From Bradyrhizobium pachyrhizi (GTDB lineage: Bacteria; Pseudomonadota; Alphaproteobacteria; Rhizobiales; Xanthobacteraceae), in contig NZ_LFIQ01000039.1 in NCBI RefSeq assembly GCF_001189245.1, positions 474,811-513,203 of the forward strand: 38,393 nt of DNA, given 5' to 3'. Made by a program: the position numbers and the translations under genes. Of the stretch, positions 1 to 8,833 are shown piece by piece (position 1 is the stretch's first letter; every line of letters starts with the position of its first letter). The notes beneath the pieces were generated by a model, which saw only the letters and a program-made list of their open reading frames with translations, had not been told where the DNA came from and made no database searches.

Positions 1-62
1 TTAGATGCAATCCGGGTGAGGGGGTACAAGTCTCTCGACGTTCGCAACTCGTGGAGGGAAAC

Positions 63-102
63 CCCTCACCCCAACCCTCTCCGTGCAAGAGCGGGGTGAG
101 GG
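63..102. repeat. Intergenic inverted repeat downstream of ppa
   Basis: Two perfect 10-base arms (63-72 and 93-102) of the C/G-rich form CCCTCACCCC / GGGGTGAGGG flank a 20-base loop. The hairpin lies 16 bases past the pyrophosphatase stop codon. No T-run follows on either strand, so it is either a dispersed intergenic element or a 3'-end stabilising hairpin rather than a classical intrinsic terminator. Confidence 0.6.
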
Positions 103-118
103 AGCCCAGGCAGCGTGC

Positions 119-649
119 CTATTTCTTCTTCGCGCGCTCGATGCCTTCGAGGATCAGCCTGCGGGCTTCGTCGGCGTCGCCCCAGCGCAGCACCTTCACC
201 CACTTGCCCTTCTCGAGGTCCTTGTAGTGCTCGAAGAAGTGCTGGATCTGCTGCAGCGTGATGTCGGGCAGGTCGTTGTAGTTCTGCACCTTGTCGTAGC
301 GCTGGGTCAGCTTCGATGACGGCACCGCGATGATCTTCTCGTCGCCGCCGGCCTCGTCTTCCATCAAGAGCACGCCGACCACGCGGACGCTCATCACCGC
401 GCCCGGCACGATCGCGCGGGTGTTGACGATCAGCACGTCGCACGGATCGCCGTCGCCGGACAGCGTGTGCGGGATGAAGCCGTAATTGCCGGGATAGCGC
501 ATCGGCGTGTAGAGGAAGCGGTCCACGACGAGCGTGCCGGCTTCCTTGTCCATTTCGTACTTGATTGGCTCGCCGCCGACGGCAACCTCGATGATGACGT
601 TGACGTCGTGGGGCGGATTTTTTCCGATCGATATGGCGTCGATACGCAT
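119..649 (-). CDS. ppa: Inorganic pyrophosphatase (soluble, family I)
   Basis: This 176-residue protein has the size of bacterial family I pyrophosphatases. These cytoplasmic, Mg-dependent hexamers hydrolyse pyrophosphate to phosphate and so pull biosynthetic reactions forward. The sequence shows the family pattern: an N-terminal segment ending in KYEMDKEAG, then the [11 protein letters not shown] stretch, the signature acidic motif [10 protein letters not shown] that ligates metal, and a C-terminal LEKGKWVKV segment. The ATG at 649 is preceded by a GGAG at suitable distance. It is a monocistronic gene, with the GNAT gene upstream on the same strand about 165 bases away. Nothing is truncated. 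Confidence 0.97.
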   Translation of the reverse strand: MRIDAISIGKNPPHDVNVIIEVAVGGEPIKYEMDKEAGTLVVDRFLYTPMRYPGNYGFIPHTLSGDGDPCDVLIVNTRAIVPGAVMSVRVVGVLLMEDEAGGDEKIIAVPSSKLTQRYDKVQNYNDLPDITLQQIQHFFEHYKDLEKGKWVKVLRWGDADEARRLILEGIERAKKK

Positions 650-729
650 GGATTGCTCCGCGTGGCCTCTGGAAGTTGAGAACGATGTGATTTTTTGGTT
701 GGCGCCGCCGGGCCGCGAAACGGCTCCCG

Positions 730-749
730 GCCCGGCCTTGAGGCCGGGC
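730..749. other. Perfect GC-rich hairpin between GNAT gene and ppa
   Basis: An 8-bp perfect stem (GCCCGGCC at 730-737, GGCCGGGC at 742-749) with a TTGA loop sits about 65 bases downstream of the GNAT stop on the minus strand. It has no following T-run, so termination is possible but not shown. Confidence 0.5.
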
Positions 750-814
750 TGGCCGACGCGTGCAGCGCTGGAGGCTGGTTTAGCCTTGCTGCAGCTGCGA
801 GAGAAGCAGGATTT

Positions 815-1324
815 TCAGTTGGCCCAGGCGAAAGCGACCTTGTCGAGCGACTTGGGGCCAAACCGCTCCGAGGAACGCGCCACCATCCGGCCGCCCAGCG
901 CACGGTAAAACTCGGTCGCCGGCTCGTTGTCGGAGAGTGCCCAGATCACCATGCTCTTGAGGCCGCTCTGCATCAGGTCGCGGCGCGCGGAGGCGAACAG
1001 GCGCCGGCCGAAGCCAAGCCCCTGGAATTCCGGCCGCAGATAGAGCTCGTAGATCTCGCCTTCGAAATGCAGGCTGCGGGCGCGGTTGCGACCGTAATTG
1101 GCGTAGCCTGCGATCCGGTCGCCGAACACCAGCACGCTGACGCGGCTGCCCTTGCGGATGGCGCTGTCCCACCACTGCGGGCCGCGGCGATTGATCAGCT
1201 TTTCGAGTTCGGCGCCGGGGATGATTCCCTGATACGCCGAGCGCCAGGCTTCGTCATGGGTAGACGCCACCGCCGCTGCGTCTGCAGCTTTGGCCGGCCG
1301 GACCTCGATTAGCGTTGTGCTCAT
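815..1324 (-). CDS. GNAT family N-acetyltransferase
   Basis: This is a 169-residue cytoplasmic acetyltransferase of the GNAT fold, transferring acetyl from acetyl-CoA to an unknown amine. Residues 5-50 carry the usual N-terminal pattern of this group (IEVRPAKAADAAAVASTHDEAWRSAYQGIIPG). The acetyl-CoA-binding motif A follows as LYLRPEFQGLGFGRRLFASA, with the Q/RxxGxG/A-type loop read as QGLGFG. The C-terminal beta-bulge region ends in ATEFYRALGG. I placed the start at the ATG at 1324 (MSTTLIEV), because an upstream in-frame start would add 12 residues lacking domain similarity. The substrate cannot be deduced from the neighbours. Confidence 0.88.
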   Translation of the reverse strand: MSTTLIEVRPAKAADAAAVASTHDEAWRSAYQGIIPGAELEKLINRRGPQWWDSAIRKGSRVSVLVFGDRIAGYANYGRNRARSLHFEGEIYELYLRPEFQGLGFGRRLFASARRDLMQSGLKSMVIWALSDNEPATEFYRALGGRMVARSSERFGPKSLDKVAFAWAN

Positions 1325-1685
1325 GCCTGTAATCAAAGCAAGTCGGCGGGCCGCCTTCAAGGTCCATCGTTAATTATCGGTTAACCTGTGGATTTTTTGC
1401 ATCAGTGTGATGAAAACTTGTACCGAAAGAGGACACTCGCCGGGCTCGAGCGCCCGATCCGCGATCGGTCGCTGTGCAAAGCCCGGATCGCGGGCGCCGG
1501 ATGACAATGCCGCAGTTCAGAAAAAGGCTGGCCGCAGCTGATTCGCGGCCGGAATTTTACGAGCGAATCCGGCCGCAGCGCGGGTGCGTTGATCCCTCGC
1601 CGCGGTGGATTTTCGCGCCCGACCGGCCTATGGCAGCGGCGGCATCTGTGCGCGCCGACGTTGGCCTGATCATGAGCGGACTGCG
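1325..1685. other. Intergenic region with an imperfect inverted repeat
   Basis: About 360 bases lie between the divergent GNAT and DUF2269 genes. Around 1450-1497 a GCGCCCG...CGCGATC block and a GATCGCGGGCGC block form an imperfect inverted repeat with a bulge. Short frames here show no recognisable protein. No promoter could be assigned with confidence. Confidence 0.4.
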
Positions 1686-2153
1686 ATGACGCTCTACTTT
1701 CTGATCAAATATCTGCACGTGCTCGGCGCCATCGTGATCCTCGGCACCGGGACCGGCATCGCCTTCTTCATGCTGATGGCGCATCGCACGCAGGATGCGG
1801 CGTTCATCGCGCGCACGGCGGCGACCGTGGTGATCGCGGACATGATCTTCACGTTGAGCGCCGTGCTGCTGCAGCCGGTGAGCGGCGGACTGCTGATGCT
1901 CGTGTCGGCAACGAGCATCACCGAGCGCTGGCTGGTGGTTTCGCTCGCGCTCTACGCGCTGGCCGGCCTGTTCTGGGTTCCCGTCGTCTTCATGCAGATG
2001 GAGATGCGCGACCTCGCGCAGGCGGCCGTCGAAAAAGGTCTTCCGCTGCCGCCGCGTTATTTTGCGCTGTTTCGCCGCTGGTTCCTGTTCGGTATTCCCG
2101 GTTTCGGTTCCGTGATGATCATCCTCTGGCTGATGATCGCGAAACCATTTTAG
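1686..2153 (+). CDS. DUF2269 family integral membrane protein
   Basis: This 155-residue inner-membrane protein has about four hydrophobic segments (near residues 5-28, 45-68, 80-103 and 133-152). The opening LIKYLHVLGAIVILGTGTG matches the DUF2269 family, with a conserved membrane His near the N terminus. The function of the family is not established. The ATG at 1686 was chosen because an 81-base upstream extension of the frame is polar and unlike the family. It is the first gene of a plus-strand operon: its stop is 17 bases before the SDR-DoxX gene, which is itself overlapped by the DCC gene. The group suggests a membrane redox module, by inference. Confidence 0.85.
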   Translation: MTLYFLIKYLHVLGAIVILGTGTGIAFFMLMAHRTQDAAFIARTAATVVIADMIFTLSAVLLQPVSGGLLMLVSATSITERWLVVSLALYALAGLFWVPVVFMQMEMRDLAQAAVEKGLPLPPRYFALFRRWFLFGIPGFGSVMIILWLMIAKPF

Positions 2154-2170
2154 CGCATGATCCGACTTCC

Positions 2171-3499
2171 ATGAGTGACGACGCATCACACAACATCCTC
2201 GTGTTCGGCGCGTCAGGCCTGATCGGGCGCGCCATCACCGACGATCTGAGGGCGCGCGGCTTTCACGTGATCGGGGTCGCGCGGCACTTCACGCCGGCGC
2301 GGAAAATGAGCGCGGCCGATCTTGAGCTGCCCATCATGTCGATGGATGCCGCGGCGCTGACGCAGCTGCTTCGCACGCATGAGGTCGACGTCGTCGTGAA
2401 CTGCCTCGGCGTGCTGCAGGATGGTCCGGGCAGCGACACAAGCGCGGTGCATCGCGACCTCGTCGCGCGGCTGTTGCAGGCGATCGCTGACAGCCACCGC
2501 GCCATCCGTCTCGTCCACATCTCGATTCCCGGTACGGCCGATGCGGACCGCACCGCCTTCAGCGCCACCAAACGCGAGGCCGAGCGGCTGATCGCAGCGT
2601 CCGGGATTCCCCATGCGATCCTGCGTCCGGGCTTCGTCATCGCGCCGTCGGCCTATGGCGGCAGCGCCATGCTGCGCGCGCTGGCGGCGCTGCCGGTCGA
2701 CCTGCCGGCCGACGAGGCGGCGACGCCGTTCCAGCCGGTCGCAGTCGAGGATATCGCCGCCACCATCGCCTGGCTTGCGGCGCGCGATGTCGCCGATGAA
2801 GCGGTGCGATCGGTGACATGGGACCTGATGCAGGAGCAGCCGATTTCGCTCGGCGGCGTCATCGCCCAGTTCCGCCGGTCGTTCGGCACGGCAAAGCATG
2901 TCCGGATCGCGACGCCGCCGTTCTTGATCGATCTCGGCGCTCGCCTCGGCGATCTCGCGAGCCGGCTCGGCTGGCTGCCGCCGCTGCGCTCCACCGCGAT
3001 CGCCGAGCTGCGCCGCGGCGTCACCGGCGATCCCGCAGGCTGGATGCAGGCGACCGGCATCGTGCCGAAGACGATTATTCAAGCGATTGGCGGGCGCCCC
3101 GCGACCATTCAGGACAAATGGTTCGCGCGGCTGTTCCTGATCAAAGCGCTGATCTTCGTAAGCCTCGTGCTGTTCTGGGTCGCATCCGGCTTCATCGCGC
3201 TGGTGATCTCCTATGACGCCGCCGCCGGCATCCTGAGCGCGCACCATTTCCCGCCCGCTTTGGTCGGGCCGGTGACAGTGCTGACCAGCCTGATGGACAT
3301 GGGCATCGGGGTGCTGATCGCGATCCGCCGCACCGCGGCGTTCGGCCTGATCGCAGGCATCATCGCCTCGCTCGGCTACATGGTGGGATCGGCGATCCTG
3401 GCGCCGGATCTCTGGATCGAGCCGCTCGGCGCGCTGGTGAAAACGGGACCTGCGATCGTGCTGATGCTGGTCGCGCTGTTGACCTTGGATAACCGATGA
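2171..3499 (+). CDS. NAD(P)-binding SDR/NmrA-like protein fused to a DoxX-like membrane domain
   Basis: This is a 442-residue two-part protein. Residues about 8-290 form an extended-SDR/NmrA-like Rossmann domain: the dinucleotide loop is VFGASGLIGRAI (GxxGxxG), followed by a VNCLGVLQDG strand and ILRPGFVIAP. Residues about 315-440 contain four hydrophobic segments typical of DoxX-like domains. Known relatives with this fusion are annotated only as SDR oxidoreductases; substrate is unknown. The start lacks a clear Shine-Dalgarno sequence and lies 17 bases after the DUF2269 stop, so translation may be coupled. The stop overlaps the next start in an ATGA arrangement. A quinone- or thiol-linked membrane reductase is plausible given the DCC neighbour. 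Confidence 0.85.
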   Translation: MSDDASHNILVFGASGLIGRAITDDLRARGFHVIGVARHFTPARKMSAADLELPIMSMDAAALTQLLRTHEVDVVVNCLGVLQDGPGSDTSAVHRDLVARLLQAIADSHRAIRLVHISIPGTADADRTAFSATKREAERLIAASGIPHAILRPGFVIAPSAYGGSAMLRALAALPVDLPADEAATPFQPVAVEDIAATIAWLAARDVADEAVRSVTWDLMQEQPISLGGVIAQFRRSFGTAKHVRIATPPFLIDLGARLGDLASRLGWLPPLRSTAIAELRRGVTGDPAGWMQATGIVPKTIIQAIGGRPATIQDKWFARLFLIKALIFVSLVLFWVASGFIALVISYDAAAGILSAHHFPPALVGPVTVLTSLMDMGIGVLIAIRRTAAFGLIAGIIASLGYMVGSAILAPDLWIEPLGALVKTGPAIVLMLVALLTLDNR

Positions 3500-3903
3500 G
3501 CACTTGGCCCGACGACGACGTGATCCTCTATGACGGCGTCTGCATCTTCTGCTCGCGCTGGGTCCGCTTCGTCATCGCCCGCGACACGGCACGCCGCTTT
3601 CGCTTCACGCCGATCCAGTCCGGCTACGGCACGCGGCTGGCGAAGACCTTCGGCATCGACCCTGACGACCCCGACACCAACGCCGTCGTCCATGGCGGCA
3701 TCGCCTACATGAAATCCGATGCGGCGCTGACGGTGCTGAGCCATCTGCCCGGCTGGCGCTGGACCCGCACACTGTTCGCGGTCCCCAAGCCGCTGCGCGA
3801 CGCCGTCTACAGCCTCATCGCCCGCAACCGGTACAAGACCTTCGGGAAATACGAGACGTGTTTTGTGCCCGACGCGGATATGCGGGCGCGGGTGCTGGAG
3901 TAA
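3496..3903 (+). CDS. DCC family (DUF393) thiol-disulfide oxidoreductase-like protein
   Basis: This 135-residue protein opens with the family hallmark VILYDGVCIFCSRWV, a DGxCxxC motif (Cys at about residues 15 and 18) on a thioredoxin-like fold. It is therefore probably a thiol-disulfide or electron-transfer protein, though biochemical evidence for the family is thin. The C-terminal Y.LIARNRYK.FGK..TC segment is also typical, ending with a third conserved Cys. The start overlaps the SDR-DoxX stop by four bases, indicating translational coupling. DCC proteins occur next to DoxX-like proteins in other bacteria, which supports a shared redox role. There is no signal peptide. Confidence 0.9.
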   Translation: MSTWPDDDVILYDGVCIFCSRWVRFVIARDTARRFRFTPIQSGYGTRLAKTFGIDPDDPDTNAVVHGGIAYMKSDAALTVLSHLPGWRWTRTLFAVPKPLRDAVYSLIARNRYKTFGKYETCFVPDADMRARVLE

Positions 3904-3909
3904 ATGCGT

Positions 3910-4749
3910 TCAATCGCAGCTATTGAACGAAGCCTCATACGACAGAGGTTCGAGCGAAACTAGTTTCTCCAGCGGAGGCACCAACTCGAACATTCTTGGG
4001 GCCTTCAAGAAGTCATACAAGCGGCAAATCCGAAACTCTTTCGGTCGTTCCCTTGAGAACGAAAGCTCGTTGCGGGTCATATAGAAAGGCGCGGTCTGCG
4101 AACCGACAGTAGTCTTTACCTCCAGAAATCTCTCCTTGCCTTGAGCATCGAACGACAAGACATCGTAGCCGGCACCATCGCCATCCTCCATCGAAACCCA
4201 CCTCACCTTTTTAGCAAGGTCAGCTCGGTCGAGCGCCCGGAGCCGCTGTCGTTCAAAATGAAAGACAATTTGCTCGCCGTCATGCCCTAACTTGCGATTC
4301 AAAAAATCACGTTCGGCGGGATTGAACTTTCGGATAAGGCGTTGAGCCGCGTTAGGACGGGGCGCCTTTTTCGCGAGGTCAGGCGGCGGCTCCAGGAAGA
4401 GCTGTGGTCGCTCGCCGATCTCGTTCGACAGCAGCAGCTCTGGATGAAGGGCGGCGGGATGATTGGTAATGTATCGTTCGACTGCGCCCACAATTGATTT
4501 CTGAAAATGAGCCCTGGGCTTGTATCCGTTAATCCAAGGGATTTCGAGCAGCTGAAGGACTGCCGAAATGTTATGGTGTTTGAATTCGATGGAGCTGTTG
4601 CTTCGGCCGATCTGACCCACCAACACCCGTCGGTGCTGGGTCTTGTCGTAAGGTGCACGACGCATTTCGTCGTTCAGCATCGAGAAGTAGTCGGCGACGA
4701 TGAGGTCGAGCTCGTCGTCTGTCCAATCTTTTCGCTCCCCTGCTGCCAT
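3910..4749 (-). CDS. DUF3883 domain protein, PD-(D/E)XK nuclease-like
   Basis: This 279-residue protein has two recognisable parts. The N-terminal region (about 9-95) reads WTDDELDLIVADYFSML...HHNISAVLQLLEIPWINGYKP, a pattern found in proteins tied to restriction-like systems. The C-terminal DUF3883 domain (about 150-255) carries a PD-(D/E)XK-like core: GE at 158-159, GYD with D196, and the E210-V-K212 triad in FLEVKTT. A nucleic-acid-cleaving or defence role is inferred, not shown. G+C counted by hand in four sampled stretches is about 50-57%, well below its neighbours, and the gene stands alone and opposed to the preceding operon, so recent acquisition is likely. No methylase or helicase partner is present. 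Confidence 0.8.
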   Translation of the reverse strand: MAAGERKDWTDDELDLIVADYFSMLNDEMRRAPYDKTQHRRVLVGQIGRSNSSIEFKHHNISAVLQLLEIPWINGYKPRAHFQKSIVGAVERYITNHPAALHPELLLSNEIGERPQLFLEPPPDLAKKAPRPNAAQRLIRKFNPAERDFLNRKLGHDGEQIVFHFERQRLRALDRADLAKKVRWVSMEDGDGAGYDVLSFDAQGKERFLEVKTTVGSQTAPFYMTRNELSFSRERPKEFRICRLYDFLKAPRMFELVPPLEKLVSLEPLSYEASFNSCD

Positions 4750-4791
4750 GCGCGAAAAATGGACTAATCCTCTATCTGCGTCCAGTCTTCG

Positions 4792-6042
4792 TCAGGTCTT
4801 CGAGCCAGCCGCACCCACCATTTCCCTCGCCGCCCGCTCTCCCGAGTCCCGCGCGCCGTGCGCGGTCGAGAAAAACTCCGGCGAAGTCGCTTCGCCGGCG
4901 AAGAACAGCCGGCCGTCGACCGGCGCGGCCAGCACGGCGCGCTTGTCCGCGTGGCCGGGCAGTGCGTGCGAGTAGGAGCCGCGCGCGAACGGGTCGTGGG
5001 CCCAGCGGGATTCGCTGAGCGGCTTCAGCTTGCGGCGGAAATCATTGCCGAGGAAGGAGACGATCTCGTCGATGCTGTGCGCGGCGATGGCGCCGTCGCC
5101 GGCATCTTCAAGCTGTCGCGCAAAACGGCCGCCGAAGAAGCCTTCGATGCAGGGCTGGCCGAACGGGCGGATGTGATAAGTGCCCATCTCGGTGCGCATG
5201 GTGGCGCCGCGCAGATTGCCTTCCTTCGGCAGCGCTTCGGGCTCGGCGAGCGCCAGCGTCACCTTGTCGGCGAGGCCGAGCGGCAGGCCGCGCGCGGCGT
5301 CGAGCTTGTCGGGCAGCGCAGGCGAAAAGCGGATCGCCTGATCGGCGATCAGGTTGGTCGGCACGGTGACGATCACCTTGTCCGCCTCAAGCACGCCGCG
5401 CGAGGTCTCGATGCGGATGCGCTTGCCGGAATGATCGATCAGCCTGACCTCGCAGTTCAGCGCGACCGGCACCTGCGCGCCATAGGCCGCGACCAGCGTG
5501 CCATAGCCGCGCCGAACCCGCCAATTGATGTCGGTGTCTTCATAGGCGTCGACATCGAGGATCGAAACCTGGTCGAGCTCGCTGCCGTTCACATAGGTCG
5601 AGATCGCATCGATCATCGGGTTCCAGCGGTTGCCGGGCTCGAGGTACAGGCTGGCCGGGCTGTCCTTGCCGTGCTGCGCCGCCTGCTCGATGCGGTCGTA
5701 GAATTGGTCGAGCGCGTGCGTGAAGTCGTCGCGAGCGGCCAGCGGGAACGCCTCGCCGTAGGCGCGCTCGCGCCACGGCGGCAGGTCCTTGTTGAGCTCG
5801 AAGTTGAGTTGCCGGGCGATGCCGACAAAGCTGTTCTGGTCGGCCGAGTGCAGCCAGCCGCAGCCGACGTCGAACACCACGTCAGGCGCGGCCTGGATCG
5901 TATGCGCGCGGCCGCCGAGGCGGTCGCGGGCCTCCAGCACGATGGTGGAGAGGCCGGAGTCCTTCAGCGCATTCGCGGCACCAAGGCCCGCGGCGCCGGC
6001 GCCGATGATGGCAACATCGATCGTGGAGGGAAGGGAACTCAT
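4792..6042 (-). CDS. Flavin-dependent amine oxidase (monoamine oxidase family)
   Basis: This 416-residue FAD enzyme probably oxidises an amine, with hydrogen peroxide as by-product. The N terminus shows the FAD-binding Rossmann loop IGAGAAGLGAA, then VLEARDRLGGRAHT, where Glu binds the ribose and GG-R-A-H/S-T is the family fingerprint. The C-terminal FAD segment reads FFAGEATS...TAHGARDSG. There is no signal peptide or membrane segment, so it is probably cytoplasmic. Family members act on polyamines, aromatic amines or tryptophan, and the substrate cannot be chosen from sequence alone. The neighbouring genes are unrelated. Confidence 0.92.
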   Translation of the reverse strand: MSSLPSTIDVAIIGAGAAGLGAANALKDSGLSTIVLEARDRLGGRAHTIQAAPDVVFDVGCGWLHSADQNSFVGIARQLNFELNKDLPPWRERAYGEAFPLAARDDFTHALDQFYDRIEQAAQHGKDSPASLYLEPGNRWNPMIDAISTYVNGSELDQVSILDVDAYEDTDINWRVRRGYGTLVAAYGAQVPVALNCEVRLIDHSGKRIRIETSRGVLEADKVIVTVPTNLIADQAIRFSPALPDKLDAARGLPLGLADKVTLALAEPEALPKEGNLRGATMRTEMGTYHIRPFGQPCIEGFFGGRFARQLEDAGDGAIAAHSIDEIVSFLGNDFRRKLKPLSESRWAHDPFARGSYSHALPGHADKRAVLAAPVDGRLFFAGEATSPEFFSTAHGARDSGERAAREMVGAAGSKT

Positions 6043-6130
6043 AGCCCGGCTCTAGCACGTTCGCCGCCGGGCCTGAAGCCGCCACATGCATGACTGTCAT
6101 CGCCGGCGAAGGCGGGCCGCGGCGTGCTGT

Positions 6131-6188
6131 ATGCCCCGGAGGTGTTAGTGATCGGGCGGCGCTTTGCGCCGACCCGGTGCCGGGGCAT
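6131..6188. repeat. Long intergenic hairpin downstream of typA
   Basis: Nine-base perfect outer arms ATGCCCCGG (6131-6139) and CCGGGGCAT (6180-6188) enclose a second GC-rich hairpin with a GGCGC-TTT-GCGCC core. It lies between the typA stop (6200) and the amine oxidase start. It could act as a transcription end element for typA or be a dispersed palindromic unit. No T-run follows. Confidence 0.55.
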
Positions 6189-6199
6189 GACAGACGGGC

Positions 6200-8026
<1,827 letters not shown>

Positions 8027-8159
8027 GGCTCTTCTTCTGGTCGTGCAATGGTCAGATGCGCGATCTCGCCGGACCAGTTTGGCCGGCCGCTCGCTCGCGT
8101 GGCCCATTCGGGCCCGGATCACGCTCATACCCAAGAAATTTGACGGGGACGCATCACCC

Positions 8160-8189
8160 CAAAAAGGAAGCCCGGTCAGAGGACCGGGC
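8160..8189 (-). terminator. Intrinsic terminator of the Lgt-like/radical SAM operon
   Basis: Read on the minus strand, an 8-bp perfect stem (GCCCGGTC / GACCGGGC) with a four-base loop at 8170-8189 is followed by TTCCTTTTT. This is a good Rho-independent terminator about 110 bases after the last gene (8303) of the operon and just upstream of typA, so typA needs its own promoter. Confidence 0.82.
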
Positions 8190-8302
8190 ACCTTGCGCGT
8201 TGCGGCGCAATATAGTCAGAAAACGCCAAAAAACAATGATTTATTGGCTGTTTGGAGGGCTGATTTTCGCTCCAAAGGCGGGTTTTGAGGGGCTTTCAGG
8301 TC

Positions 8303-8533
8303 TTACTTCCGGGTAATCGCGAACACGATCAGGCCAAGCCCGCCCAGCGCCACCAACATCACGAACATGGTGATGGGGTCGCCGCCGGCCCCGGCACCCA
8401 TCTTGGCGTTGAGAATAGCGCACAGGACCCCCGGGATCAGCAGGATCACCCCCACCACCAGCATGAGCGCGGTCAGGCAGCCGTTGCGCTGCCCGGGTTC
8501 CGGAGGCCTGTATGGCGGTGGTGTGTCGGACAT
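8303..8533 (-). CDS. Small Pro-rich two-segment membrane protein (second of a paralogous pair)
   Basis: This 76-residue protein has a short Pro-rich cytosolic head (MSDTPPPYRPPEPGQR), an N-G-C junction, a first hydrophobic segment (about 19-42, ending in IPGVLCAIL) and a second (about 53-73), then a basic tail ITRK. It is clearly paralogous to the 93-residue protein immediately upstream: both share MS-D/E-T.PPP, R-x-G-C-x-T-A-x-M, LL-x-PG, a Cys-Ala pair and a DP before the second segment. It begins 18 bases after the 93-residue gene stops and is the last gene before an intrinsic terminator. I do not recognise a named family; a membrane partner of the radical SAM or Lgt-like protein is inference. 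Confidence 0.75.
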   Translation of the reverse strand: MSDTPPPYRPPEPGQRNGCLTALMLVVGVILLIPGVLCAILNAKMGAGAGGDPITMFVMLVALGGLGLIVFAITRK

Positions 8534-8551
8534 GCGTCGTCGAATGGTCCG

Positions 8552-8833
8552 TCAGCGCCTTCCCGTGATCGCGGCGCGGATCAGCATCACGCCGGCAAAG
8601 CAGACCGCGAGCCCGAGCAGGATCAGGAAGAGAATGGAGGGATCGGTTTTCGACTCGCTCAGGACGCCGAACCCGAACAGGAGGGCGCAGAGCCCGGGCA
8701 GCAGCAGGACCAGCCCGAACAGCACCATGAACGCCGTCGCGCAGCCGCTGCGTGGCGACGGTGGCGGCGGGACGTATTGGGAGGGTGGCTCCGGTGGTGC
8801 AGGCGGGATGGGCGGTGGATTGGTCTCGCTCAT
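8552..8833 (-). CDS. Small Pro-rich two-segment membrane protein (first of a paralogous pair)
   Basis: This 93-residue protein begins with a strongly Pro-rich head (about residues 5-28), followed by R-S-G-C, a hydrophobic segment (about 32-55), a short polar loop with SKTDPS, a second hydrophobic segment (about 66-86) and a basic tail (TGRR). Both termini are predicted cytosolic. The start codon overlaps the radical SAM stop by four bases (8830-8833), so the two are translationally coupled. It resembles the following 76-residue protein along its whole length, suggesting local duplication. The conserved Gly-Cys at the membrane edge is not a classical lipobox, because the Cys precedes rather than follows the hydrophobic stretch. 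Confidence 0.78.
   Translation of the reverse strand: MSETNPPPIPPAPPEPPSQYVPPPPSPRSGCATAFMVLFGLVLLLPGLCALLFGFGVLSESKTDPSILFLILLGLAVCFAGVMLIRAAITGRR

Noticed and set aside
2155..2171. GCATGATCCG resemblance just before the SDR-DoxX start to the 32143-32188 palindrome
   Set aside because: Only about ten bases match and no second arm is present, so chance or a tiny remnant cannot be told apart.
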